From Pseudoxanthomonas sp. CF385 (GTDB lineage Bacteria; Pseudomonadota; Gammaproteobacteria; Xanthomonadales; Xanthomonadaceae): DNA of 64,000 nucleotides. The DNA lies in NCBI RefSeq assembly GCF_900104255.1, contig NZ_FNKZ01000001.1:62001-126000 (forward strand), in the 5' to 3' direction. Position 1 is the stretch's first letter. Every line of letters starts with the position of its first letter. The notes below the pieces were generated by a model. It was not told the DNA's origin. It saw nothing but the letters and a program-made list of their open reading frames with translations, and did no database searches. A program made the position numbers and the translations under genes. Below are positions 50,701-58,150 of the stretch, one piece after another.

Positions 50701-53576
50701 GGACTGGTTACCACCGCCGTGTTGCGGATGTTGCCCGCATCGGCGTCGGCCTGGGTCACCGTGTACGTACCCACCAGCTGGCAGGTCGCACCCGGCGCCA
50801 CATTCGGGCAGGTGATGCTGTTCGGGGTGATCAGCGCATCGCTCATCACCACGTTGGCCAGGGTCGTGTTGCCCGTATTGGTCATCGTGACCGTGTAGGT
50901 CAGCACGTCGCCCACCGCGACCGCACCACCGGTGCTATCGGCGGTCATCGCCTTCACCAGGCTTTGGCCCGGCGTCTGCGTCGCCGTCACCGTCACCGTG
51001 TCCGTCGGCGAGGTCGTGGTGCCATCGCTGGCGCGGGCGATGTTCGTCACCGTGCCCGCATCCAGGTCCGCCTGCGTCACCGTGTACGTCGCCGAACACG
51101 TGATCGACTGCGTCGGCAACAGGCCACCGGCCGGCAGCGCCGGGCACGTCACCGTCGCGATCCGGTCGTCGACCACCGTGATGGCCGAGGTGATCGTCGT
51201 GTTGCCGCTATTGGTCACCAGGTAGCTGTACGACAGCACCTGGCCCACCGACGCATACGTCGGCGTGGTCGTGGTCTTGTCCAGCGTCAGCGCACGCGTC
51301 TGCGTCGCCGTCACCGTCACCGTGTCCGTCGGCGAGGTCGTGGTGCCATCGCTGGCGCGGGCGATGTTCGTCACCGTGCCCGCATCCAGGTCCGCCTGCG
51401 TCACCGTGTACGTCGCCGAACACGTGATCGACTGCGTCGGCAACAGGCCACCGGCCGGCAGCGCCGGGCACGTCACCGTCGCGATCCGGTCGTCGACCAC
51501 CGTGATGGCCGAGGTGATCGTCGTGTTGCCGCTATTGGTCACCAGGTAGCTGTACGACAGCACCTGGCCCACCGACGCATACGTCGGCGTGGTCGTGGTC
51601 TTGTCCAGCGTCAGCGCAGGTGCCGACTGGAACGTATTGACGATCGTGCAGGTCGCGGTCTGTCCGTTCGCAAGCACCACCCGGTTGCCCGATAGGGTTC
51701 CGGCCGTGCAGTTCCAAGCGCCAGCGACGTAGTCGGCGGGGCCTGCGGATTCGGACAACGTATAGCTACCCGCGGAAACCTGCCCGGTTGCACCACCCGC
51801 TCCACTGATGGAAGTCGGTCCGGTCGCGGTCAACGTCCAGCTTGCCGGAGTCGCGGTGCCGCCCCCCGTATTCACGACCGTCTTGACCAACGTCAGCGTG
51901 GCGGCCTGATCATTGTTGGTGATCGAGCAGCTCGCGCTTTGGCCATTGGAAAGGGTCAGCTGATTGCCGGACAAGGTGCCAGCCGTGCAACTCCAGCTGC
52001 CGGCGGTGTAACCGGCCGCGGTCACTTCTGACAGCGTGTACACACCGGCGTTGACCGAAGCATTGGTCACGGCGGCCGCACCGGACACGCCAGTAATCGT
52101 CGTCGGACCGGTCGCCGTCAGCGGGAAGTTGCTGATCGTGGCGGTACCGCCGTTGTCGTTGATGACCGTCTTGACCAGCGTCAGCGTGGCGGCCTGATCA
52201 TTATTGGTGATCGAGCAGCTCGCGCTTTGGCCATTGGCCAGGGTCAGCTGATTGCCGGACAAGGTGCCAGCCGTGCAGCTCCAGCTGCCGGCGGTGTAAC
52301 CGGCGGCTGTCACTTCCGACAGCGTGTACACACCGGCGTTGACCGAGGCATTGGTCACGGCCGCACTACCGCTCACACCCGTGATCGTCGTCGGACCGGT
52401 CGCCGTCAGCGGGAAGTTGCTGATCGTGGCGGTACCGCCGTTGTCGTTGATGACCGTCTTGACCAGCGTCAGCGTCGCCGCCCGGTCGTTGTTGGTGATC
52501 GAGCAGCTCGCGCTTTGGCCATTGGCCAGGGTCAGCTGGGTACCGGACAGGGTCCCAGCCGTGCAGCTCCACGAACCTGCCGTGTAGCCTGCCGCGGCCA
52601 CTTCCGACAGCGTGTACACACCGGCATTGACCGAGGCATTGGTCACGGCGGCCGCACCGGACACGCCAGTAATCGTCGTCGGACCGGTCGCCGTCAGCGG
52701 GAAGTTGCTGACCGTGGCGGTACCGCCGTTGTCGTTGATCACTGTCTTGACCAGCGTCAGCGTGGCGGCCCGGTCATTGTTGGTGATCGAGCAGCTCGCG
52801 CTCTGGCCATTGGCCAGGGTCAGCTGGGTGCCGGACAAGGTACCGGCCGTGCAGCTCCAGCTGCCGGCGGTGTAACCGGCGGCTGTCACTTCCGACAACG
52901 TGTACACGCCCGCGTTGACCGACGCATTGGTCACGGCGGCCGCACCGGACACGCCGGTAATCGTCGTCGGACCGGTCGCCGTCAGCGGGAAGTTGCTGAC
53001 CGTGGCCGCGCCACCATTGTCATTGATGACCGTCTTGACCAGCGTGAGTGTGGCCGCTTGGTCGTTGTTGATGATGGTGCAGGTCGCGACATCGTTGCCG
53101 ACCAGGCTGATGCTGTTCGCAGAGACCGCCGCAGCCCCGTTCTTGACGCAGCTCCAGGTGCCCGCCGTATAGCCCGCGGCTCCTCCGGTCTCGGAGAGGG
53201 CGTACGTACCCGCAGGAACCGTCGCATTGGTGACCGCCGCCGTGCCCGTGGCGCCTGAAATGGTGGTCGATGCTCCCGCCGCCACCAGCGTCCATGCCGC
53301 GGCCGCGGCCGCGCCCCCGTTGTCGTTGACGACCTGCTTGACCAGCGTCAGGCGGGGGAGCGCAAGCACTCCAACCGTGGCAGTGGACGTGTTGTTCGCA
53401 GGATTGCTGTCGACGACCGGTGCACCCGGGGGCAGCGCCACCGTGGCGGTGTTCTGGACCGACGTCTGCGCATGGGCGGGTGCAAGGAACGCCAATGCGG
53501 CAAGGAACAGACCTGATGCGGTCGCCACGCGGCGGCGGCGGAAAGCCGCTTTGAAGAAATGGGTCAGGCCGTGCAC
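47781..53576 (-). CDS. giant DUF11-repeat protein with C-terminal OmpA domains
   Basis: 1931 residues from GTG 53576, which has AAGGGA at the right distance and opens on a signal peptide (ATASGLFLAALAFLAPAHA). Order: an N-terminal DUF11 segment, about six ~96-residue SpaA/DUF11-like repeats (LTLVKTVINDNGGTATVSNF...), two 108-residue identical repeats (LTLDKTTTTPTYASVGQVLS...), more DUF11 domains, then an OmpA-type peptidoglycan-binding region with IAIVGHTDVRASHAYNVALG near the C-terminus. An earlier OmpA-like copy (VVIHANGDSEG) is degenerate. So it is probably an outer-membrane-anchored fibre attached to peptidoglycan. It is first in an operon with the barrel gene. Confidence 0.88.
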   Translation of the reverse strand: MHGLTHFFKAAFRRRRVATASGLFLAALAFLAPAHAQTSVQNTATVALPPGAPVVDSNPANNTSTATVGVLALPRLTLVKQVVNDNGGAAAAAAWTLVAAGASTTISGATGTAAVTNATVPAGTYALSETGGAAGYTAGTWSCVKNGAAAVSANSISLVGNDVATCTIINNDQAATLTLVKTVINDNGGAATVSNFPLTATGPTTITGVSGAAAVTNASVNAGVYTLSEVTAAGYTAGSWSCTAGTLSGTQLTLANGQSASCSITNNDRAATLTLVKTVINDNGGTATVSNFPLTATGPTTITGVSGAAAVTNASVNAGVYTLSEVAAAGYTAGSWSCTAGTLSGTQLTLANGQSASCSITNNDRAATLTLVKTVINDNGGTATISNFPLTATGPTTITGVSGSAAVTNASVNAGVYTLSEVTAAGYTAGSWSCTAGTLSGNQLTLANGQSASCSITNNDQAATLTLVKTVINDNGGTATISNFPLTATGPTTITGVSGAAAVTNASVNAGVYTLSEVTAAGYTAGSWSCTAGTLSGNQLTLSNGQSASCSITNNDQAATLTLVKTVVNTGGGTATPASWTLTATGPTSISGAGGATGQVSAGSYTLSESAGPADYVAGAWNCTAGTLSGNRVVLANGQTATCTIVNTFQSAPALTLDKTTTTPTYASVGQVLSYSYLVTNSGNTTITSAITVVDDRIATVTCPALPAGGLLPTQSITCSATYTVTQADLDAGTVTNIARASDGTTTSPTDTVTVTATQTRALTLDKTTTTPTYASVGQVLSYSYLVTNSGNTTITSAITVVDDRIATVTCPALPAGGLLPTQSITCSATYTVTQADLDAGTVTNIARASDGTTTSPTDTVTVTATQTPGQSLVKAMTADSTGGAVAVGDVLTYTVTMTNTGNTTLANVVMSDALITPNSITCPNVAPGATCQLVGTYTVTQADADAGNIRNTAVVTSPVCPVGSTAPACTTTIDTPVINPVVTYAKAVALPIGQTEVSTGDTLTYTLNVQVSAAATTSVVTLTDTLGAGLTLATVSAGSFSCGTSNPLVCTLPAGTAPGTYSVSYTAIVNDQATGTVRNTVVGTGDDAPTCAGTCRTETPVTEPLPPLVTYAKSAVLPTGRSEVAVGDSVTYTLTTNVINAVTTADVVLTDTLGAGLTFGTVTNAGAYAANTSGAPVLRFTLPAGTTPGTYIVSYTAIVNPAARGTVNNAVVGTGNDAPTCAGNCGTSSPVAEPRVTVSKSSNPATGTQVQVGQTVRYTLSVDVGVSALTGEVVLVDTPDRGLTLGALPAGCSFDGTVLTCRLPAGTTTGLHALSYDAVVNANAGTVVGNQVVATGGGGETPVCTACSTEHQLDAPEIRVSKTAGSREVRIGDLVRYTLAIENVGAMDLVGGSIVDTPAAGFSYVEGSLVANDADGMATVSGGSPLRFSGVDVAAGQTATLVYVMRVGAGVRPGTHVNQAQVRSATDDPVSNIATAEVQLTADPLLNDSLLFGTVFNDRDGDGWQDSAALSGVKVQGGFAPTAYIANSTTVDRGAGLQPEADASSPLLHGIAVGAITGRQSVTDPVEQHAVVIRQHLSEPAFTDDFVLTSAEGVTVRMDAAGNTTVQTNGDAAKGLTAAAPTVERRVAQGDGGYVVDYVIRNAGIDERGIPGVRIASVEGLLIETDQFGRYHLAGVPGGAWERGRNFILKVDPSTLPAGAEFTTDNPLLRRITPGVPVRFDWGVKLPEQVIEGGSKQVELEMGEVFFAPGSAEVREKYLPVIEAMAAKVREYQGGEVVIHANGDSEGLAFDRANAVKAALLSTLDAASAKGLVVSVRGTVDDPSSMIVGVDEGGALLGTVLFDTDKSAIKPAFEPLLDKVATALEKRGGGSIAIVGHTDVRASHAYNVALGMRRAKAVYEALAKRLSPEVRAKVRVETSNDPTAPVGVRK
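50974..51621 (-). repeat. two-copy 324-bp tandem repeat inside the DUF11/OmpA gene
   Basis: Units 50974-51297 and 51298-51621 are 324 bp (108 codons) apart and look identical by eye over about 320 bases, including third codon positions. Each encodes LTLDKTTTTPTYASVGQVLS through TVTVTATQT. Perfect identity implies recent duplication or gene conversion. Confidence 0.85.
51885..53036 (-). repeat. four-copy 288-bp tandem repeat inside the DUF11/OmpA gene
   Basis: A GACCAGCGTCAGCGTG-type anchor recurs at 51885, 52173, 52461, 52749 and 53037, a strict 288-base (96-codon) period. The four enclosed units are near-identical; more diverged units flank them on both sides. Copy number is likely to vary between strains. 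Confidence 0.85.
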
Positions 53577-53970
53577 GGTGGTCCCTTGCGACTGGATCAG
53601 GAATAGCCAGCCAGGGACTGCCTCCCCCAAGGCTGTCTTGAAGTTGCTGCCCTCGTCCGCGCCGCCAGCGCGCGGATCAACGGGTCAAAGTCACAGCTCG
53701 CATCCGTGTGGTTAAAGCGGACATAGGTCCAGATAAATCGTGACGTTCACCCCAATTCACGTGATATTAACGTCAAGAAGTCGGCGCAGGCAACTACACG
53801 CGCGTACATCATCGCCCCAATAAGCGGGCGGGCGTCAAGATTTTGGCGTCCCGGGACGGCTTAGGGCACGCAAACGGCCCACCGGGCTGCAGCGCGGCGG
53901 GTTGGAACTCAGCGTCAGGGGGTCTTGCGTCGGCTCGGCCGGGCCGGCCGGGGCCGGTCGGGGCCGGTGT
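53577..53970. other. long leader of the DUF11/OmpA operon
   Basis: No gene is seen in these 394 bases. A 7-bp inverted repeat TGACGTT/AACGTCA (53741-53747 and 53769-53775) encloses a TCACGTGA palindrome (53757-53764); it is a plausible operator of the minus-strand operon starting at 53576. A GC-rich run of GGCCGG repeats (about 53935-53970) lies next to the GntR stop codon. Confidence 0.45.
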
Positions 53971-54720
53971 TCAGTCGCTCTGCAATTCAGCGACGAAGTC
54001 GTAGGCATCGCCGCGGTAGTAGGAGCGGGTGGATTCGACGACCCGCCCGTCCTCCAGGAAGGCGCGCCGCTCGACCAGCAAGCCCGGGGCACCCACGGGC
54101 AATTCGAGATGGCGGGCTGCCTCTTCATCCAGGGCGACCGCCCGCAGACGCTGCAAGGCCCGCTTGGGCCGGTGGCCGTAGGCGTCCAGCGCCTCGTACA
54201 GCGAGGTGGTGACGCTGTCGGGGTCCGGCAGCAGGGCGTAGGGCACGAGGGTGCGCTCGATGGCGATCGGCGACCCGTCCACATGGCGCAGGCGGTACAT
54301 GCGCACGACGCCGCTGCCAGGCGACAGATTCAGCGCCATGGACTCTTCCGGGGTCACTTCACCCACCGTGCGCTCGAGGAACTTCACCTGCGGGTTGAGC
54401 CCCCGCTCGCGCAGGTCGTCGGTGAAGCTGGTCAGGCGGGAGAACTGCCGAAGGATCCGCTCGGCCACGAAGGTACCGGCACCCTGCCGCTGCACGAGCA
54501 GACCACTTTCGATCAACCCCGCCAGCGCCTTGCGAATGGTCACCCGCGACAGATCGAGCAACTGGGCCAGGTCGCGCTCGCTGGGAAGCGCCTGTCCGGG
54601 CCGCAGCACGCCGGCATCCATCAGGTTCTGCAGCGCGCGGCGCAGGCGCAGGTAGGCCACTGCCCGGGTGGACTCACCGGTCTGCAGCCGCTGGTATTCC
54701 TCGAGCAGGTTCGTTTGCAT
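53971..54720 (-). CDS. GntR/HutC-family transcriptional regulator
   Basis: 249 residues from ATG 54720 (MQTNLLEEYQRLQTG). The N-terminal winged HTH has ALPSERDLAQLLDLSRVTIR and LVQRQGAGTFVAE; the C-terminal UTRA ligand-binding domain includes MYRLRHVDGSPIAIERTLVP. HutC-type regulators sense sugars, amino-sugars or amino acids. It is divergent from zwf (start 54844), so it probably represses zwf and itself through TGGTA/TACCA sites in the 123-base gap. A 16-residue extension upstream in frame is unlikely. The effector is not predictable; NagR-like ligands (amino-sugar phosphates) are one option. Confidence 0.9.
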   Translation of the reverse strand: MQTNLLEEYQRLQTGESTRAVAYLRLRRALQNLMDAGVLRPGQALPSERDLAQLLDLSRVTIRKALAGLIESGLLVQRQGAGTFVAERILRQFSRLTSFTDDLRERGLNPQVKFLERTVGEVTPEESMALNLSPGSGVVRMYRLRHVDGSPIAIERTLVPYALLPDPDSVTTSLYEALDAYGHRPKRALQRLRAVALDEEAARHLELPVGAPGLLVERRAFLEDGRVVESTRSYYRGDAYDFVAELQSD

Positions 54721-54843
54721 GACAAACAAGATACCAGTGACGTACCAATACCGCAACAATCCCTTCACGTTGCGGACCTGTTGGCATCACGTGGTACCGC
54801 GGTGGTATTGTGGCGGCTCTTTCCCGCTGCACCGAGATACCCC
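54721..54843. promoter_or_regulatory. divergent zwf / GntR control region
   Basis: Four TACCA or TGGTA elements lie here: ATACCA (54731-54736), TACCAATACC (54743-54752), GTGGTACC (54791-54798) and GGTGGTATTG (54801-54810). HutC/NagR-type regulators bind TGGTAT-like half-sites, so these are candidate operators. No -10/-35 pair is unambiguous. Confidence 0.5.
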
Positions 54844-56322
54844 GTGACTGCGAAGACCTTGCCCGTCGACACCTTCGATCTCGTCATCTTCGGCGGCACC
54901 GGTGACCTGGCGTTGCGCAAGCTGCTGCCGGGCCTGCTGCGGCGCTATGCCGACGGTCAGATTCCGGAAGAGAGCCGCATCATCGGCGTGGCCCGCGACA
55001 AGCAGGGCGATGCCGAATACCGCGCGAAGGTCGGCGAAGCACTGGCCCGCGTCGCGGCCAACGACGACACACTGAAGGCCAAGCTGCCCGCATTCCTGGA
55101 GAAGCTGGGCTATGTGGCGCTGGATGCCACCAAGGACGAGGGCTGGGACGAATTCGCCGCTCGCCTGCAGACCAGCGGCGATCGCATCCGCGTCTTCTAT
55201 CTGTCCACCAGCCCCACCCTGTTCGTGAACATCTGCGACCGCCTGCGCGCGCACGGCCTGAATACCGGCAACGCCCGCGTGGTCATCGAGAAGCCGATCG
55301 GCCACGACTCGGCCAGCGCCGCGGTGATCAACGACGCCGTCGGCAGCGCGTTCGCGGAAAGCCAGATCTTCCGCATCGACCACTACCTGGGCAAGGAAAC
55401 CGTCCAGAACCTGCTGGCCCTGCGGTTCGCCAACATCCTGTTCGAGCCGCTGTGGAACGCCAGCCGCATCGATCATGTGCAGATCACCGTGGCCGAGACC
55501 GTCGGCCTGGAGAAGCGCGCCGGGTACTACGACACCTCCGGCGCCCTGCGCGACATGGTCCAGAACCACCTGTTGCAGCTGCTGTGCATGGTGGCGATGG
55601 AACCCCCGGCCGCCCTGCAGGCCGATGCCGTGCGCGACGAGAAGCTGAAGGTGCTGCGCTCGCTCAAGCCGATCCGCGGCGAAGACGTGGGCCATCTCTC
55701 CGTGCGCGGCCAGTACCGTGCCGGTGCCAGCAGCGGTGCCGCCGTGCCCGGCTACCTGGAGGAACTGGGCAAGCCCGATTCGCGCACCGAGACCTTCGTG
55801 GCGCTGAAGGCCGAAGTCGACAATTGGCGCTGGGCCGGCGTGCCGTTCTACCTGCGCACCGGCAAGCGCCTGTCCGAGCGCGTGTCCGAGATCGTCATCG
55901 CCTTCAAGCAGATCCCGCACTCCATCTTCGACGACAGCGCGGGCCCGGTTATGGGCAACAAGCTGGTGCTGCGCCTGCAGCCGGACGAAGGCGTGAAGCT
56001 GTGGATCATGATCAAGGATCCGGGCCCGGGTGGCCTGCGCCTGCAGCACGTGCCGCTGGACATGAGCTTCGCCGAGGCCTTCGGCGTGCACCAGCCGGAA
56101 GCCTATGAGCGCCTGCTGATGGACGTGGTGCGCGGCAACCAGACCCTCTTCATGCGCCGCGACGAAGTCGAGGCCGCGTGGGCCTGGATTGACCCGATCC
56201 TCGCCGCCTGGGAGGCCGGGCGCGAGACGCCCAAGGCCTACACCGCCGGCTCCTGGGGCCCCAGCGCCGCCGTGGCACTGGTCGAACGCGACGGCCGCAC
56301 CTGGCACGAAGACACCGTCTGA
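54844..56322 (+). CDS. zwf: glucose-6-phosphate 1-dehydrogenase
   Basis: A 492-residue enzyme from GTG 54844. The NADP-binding loop FGGTGDLALRKLLPGL is near the N-terminus, the active-site motif RIDHYLGKE lies at about residues 178-186, and the C-terminal domain is full length. It oxidises glucose-6-phosphate to 6-phosphogluconolactone, feeding the Entner-Doudoroff and pentose-phosphate routes and making NADPH. A longer open frame continues upstream, but it runs through the regulator gene. Downstream are a terminator-like hairpin and pgl, the next enzyme of the pathway. Regulation by the divergent GntR/HutC protein is likely. Confidence 0.96.
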   Translation: MTAKTLPVDTFDLVIFGGTGDLALRKLLPGLLRRYADGQIPEESRIIGVARDKQGDAEYRAKVGEALARVAANDDTLKAKLPAFLEKLGYVALDATKDEGWDEFAARLQTSGDRIRVFYLSTSPTLFVNICDRLRAHGLNTGNARVVIEKPIGHDSASAAVINDAVGSAFAESQIFRIDHYLGKETVQNLLALRFANILFEPLWNASRIDHVQITVAETVGLEKRAGYYDTSGALRDMVQNHLLQLLCMVAMEPPAALQADAVRDEKLKVLRSLKPIRGEDVGHLSVRGQYRAGASSGAAVPGYLEELGKPDSRTETFVALKAEVDNWRWAGVPFYLRTGKRLSERVSEIVIAFKQIPHSIFDDSAGPVMGNKLVLRLQPDEGVKLWIMIKDPGPGGLRLQHVPLDMSFAEAFGVHQPEAYERLLMDVVRGNQTLFMRRDEVEAAWAWIDPILAAWEAGRETPKAYTAGSWGPSAAVALVERDGRTWHEDTV

Positions 56323-56329
56323 CGTCGCC

Positions 56330-56348
56330 GGCCCCGCCTTGCGGGGCC
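56330..56348 (+). terminator. hairpin between zwf and pgl
   Basis: GGCCCCGC (56330-56337), loop CTT, GCGGGGCC (56341-56348), then TTC. A short GC stem with a weak T-tract; it may only partly stop transcription before pgl (start 56412). Confidence 0.55.
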
Positions 56349-56411
56349 TTCACCCGGCACCCCCACGCCGGCCTGCCTTCCCCCGGGAAGCCCCCACTCC
56401 CGAGCCGCACC

Positions 56412-57125
56412 ATGCCCCCCACCGATCTCTCGCTGCAGATCCAGCTGCACCCCTTCCCGGACGGCGACGCCGTCGCCCAGGCCCTGGCCCAGGCAGTAGC
56501 CGACGATCTGCGCGCTGCCGTCGCCCTGCGTGGGCAGGCCAGCGTGGCCCTGTCCGGTGGCACGACGCCGCGCCGCTTCCTGCAAGCCTTGTCCCGGCAG
56601 GTGCTGGACTGGGCGAACGTCACCGTCACCCTGGTCGACGAACGCTGGGTGGACGGCGCCCACGAACGTTCCAACGCCCGCCTGGTGAAGGAGTACCTGC
56701 TGCAGGACGCCGCCGCCAGCGCGCGCTTCGTCCCGCTGTACCGTGCCGCCGCCACGCCCGACGAGGCCCTGGCCGAGGTCGCCGCCGCCCTGCCGGCCAC
56801 GCTCGATGTCGCCGTGCTGGGCATGGGCGGCGACGGCCACACCGCCTCGTTCTTCCCCGGCGGTGACCGCCTGGCCGAGGCGATGGATCCGGAAACCGCC
56901 GCGACCGTGCTACCGATGCGCGCCGCGGGCGCCGGCGAACCCCGCATCACCCTGACCCTGCCGGTGCTGCGCGATGCCGGCCGCCTGTACCTGCACATCG
57001 AGGGCGGCGAGAAGCGGCAGGTGCTGCAGCAGGCGCTGTCCGGCCAAGGTGCTGGTGCGGGCTATCCGATGCGCGCGGTGCTGCAGGCCCTGCATGCGCC
57101 GTTGCAGGTCTATCTGGCGCAGTGA
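56412..57125 (+). CDS. pgl: 6-phosphogluconolactonase
   Basis: A 237-residue protein of the SOL/DevB group: a glucosamine-isomerase-like fold with LSGGTTPRRFLQAL, VTLVDERWVDG and LGMGGDGHTASFFPGG in order. It hydrolyses 6-phosphogluconolactone to 6-phosphogluconate, the step after zwf. The ATG at 56412 gives the usual family length. It lies 90 bases after zwf on the same strand, separated by a hairpin, so it may be co-regulated. Confidence 0.94.
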   Translation: MPPTDLSLQIQLHPFPDGDAVAQALAQAVADDLRAAVALRGQASVALSGGTTPRRFLQALSRQVLDWANVTVTLVDERWVDGAHERSNARLVKEYLLQDAAASARFVPLYRAAATPDEALAEVAAALPATLDVAVLGMGGDGHTASFFPGGDRLAEAMDPETAATVLPMRAAGAGEPRITLTLPVLRDAGRLYLHIEGGEKRQVLQQALSGQGAGAGYPMRAVLQALHAPLQVYLAQ

Positions 57126-57292
57126 GCCCGGATGCGCCGGTGTTGAGGCAAAGACGGCCTCACTGCTTATAATGTGCCCTTGCCCGCGGCGTCCCGGCGC
57201 CCGGTCCCGCCTGGAACGCGCATCGCGCGGACCGTCGGCCCCCGTTTTCGTAGCCATGCGCGGCCCCGCGGCCGTGCTGCCAAAGGTGGAAA

Positions 57293-57811
57293 GTGCGTAA
57301 CTACGACCTCGAATTCCTCAAGCATTTCTCGATGGTGATCGGCTTCCTGGTGCTGGTCACCGGTGGTCTGATCGTCGGTGCGCATTTCCTGCATGACGCG
57401 ATTCCGCCGGAAGTGAACCCGAAGACCGTCCAGATCACCGAGGGCCGCATCGCCCCGGCCGGCGCGGTCTATGCCGGCGAGACCGGTGCCGCGGCCCAGG
57501 CCGCCGCGGCCCAGGCCGCCAAGGCCGCCGCCGCCTCGCAGGTCGCCTACGGCGGCACCACCGACGGCAGCGTGATCTACCAGAACCTCTGCGGCGCCTG
57601 CCACACCAACGGCGTGGGCAAGGCCCCCACCCTGACCGCCGCCGGCATGGGCGCGCGCGCCAGCAAGGGCAAGGACACCCTGTACAAGCACGCCATCGAA
57701 GGCTTCACCGGTCCGGACGGCGGCATCATGCCCCCGAAGGGCGGCAATGCGTCGCTGACCGACGAGCAGGTGCATGCCACCGTCGACTGGATGCTGGCCA
57801 ACATCAAGTAA
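57293..57811 (+). CDS. membrane-anchored cytochrome c5
   Basis: A 172-residue protein from GTG 57293. One N-terminal membrane helix (FSMVIGFLVLVTGGLIVGAHF) is followed by an Ala/Gln-rich linker and a cytochrome c domain with heme motif CGACH, an axial Met in the GIMPPKGG loop, and a C-terminal helix DEQVHATVDWMLANIK. It is a c5-type electron carrier in the periplasm, anchored to the inner membrane. No oxidase genes are nearby. A strong terminator follows. Confidence 0.93.
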   Translation: MRNYDLEFLKHFSMVIGFLVLVTGGLIVGAHFLHDAIPPEVNPKTVQITEGRIAPAGAVYAGETGAAAQAAAAQAAKAAAASQVAYGGTTDGSVIYQNLCGACHTNGVGKAPTLTAAGMGARASKGKDTLYKHAIEGFTGPDGGIMPPKGGNASLTDEQVHATVDWMLANIK

Positions 57812-57830
57812 GGCCTCGCGCCTTCCGCAG

Positions 57831-57857
57831 AAACGCCGCCTCCGGGCGGCGTTTTTG
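57831..57857 (+). terminator. rho-independent terminator of cytochrome c5
   Basis: AAACGCCGCC (57831-57840), loop TCCG, GGCGGCGTTT (57845-57854), continuing with T residues (GTTTTTGTTTT). A 10-bp perfect stem plus T-tract. Confidence 0.9.
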
Positions 57858-58150
57858 TTTTCGCGAAGAAGCTTCGGGGAGATTCCCTTCTCCCCGCCTG
57901 CGGGAAGAAAGTGCCTGGAGAGCGAATGAGGGACGAACGAAGTTCCATTCCCATGGTCGAAAGCGGCCCCCTGACGATCCAGACACCGCGGTCGCGAGGC
58001 CGCCGCGGCGACGTCGCCCCTCACCCGCCTTCGGCACCCTCTCCCCGTGGAGACGGGGAGAGGGAAGACCTGCATCCTGCCTCGCGACGAAAACCTGCCC
58101 GTCACCCAATCCGTTTACCCTTGCCGCCTCGATTTCCCGGTCGCCTCCCG
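57858..58150. other. intergenic region with family-type palindromic repeat
   Basis: No gene is seen. At 58037-58064 CCCTCTCCCCGT and ACGGGGAGAGGG form a perfect 12-bp stem around GGAG, followed by AAGACC. The CCTCACCC-GCCTTCGG-CACCCTCTCCCC phrasing is common in intergenic DNA of xanthomonads, which suggests a dispersed palindromic repeat. It may also hold the promoter of the nuclease gene starting at 58151. Confidence 0.5.

Noticed and set aside
47769-51695. 1308-codon plus-strand open frame opposite the DUF11/OmpA and barrel genes
   Set aside because: Arg/His-rich low-complexity translation caused by GC-rich third positions; the minus strand encodes a clear repeat/OmpA protein.
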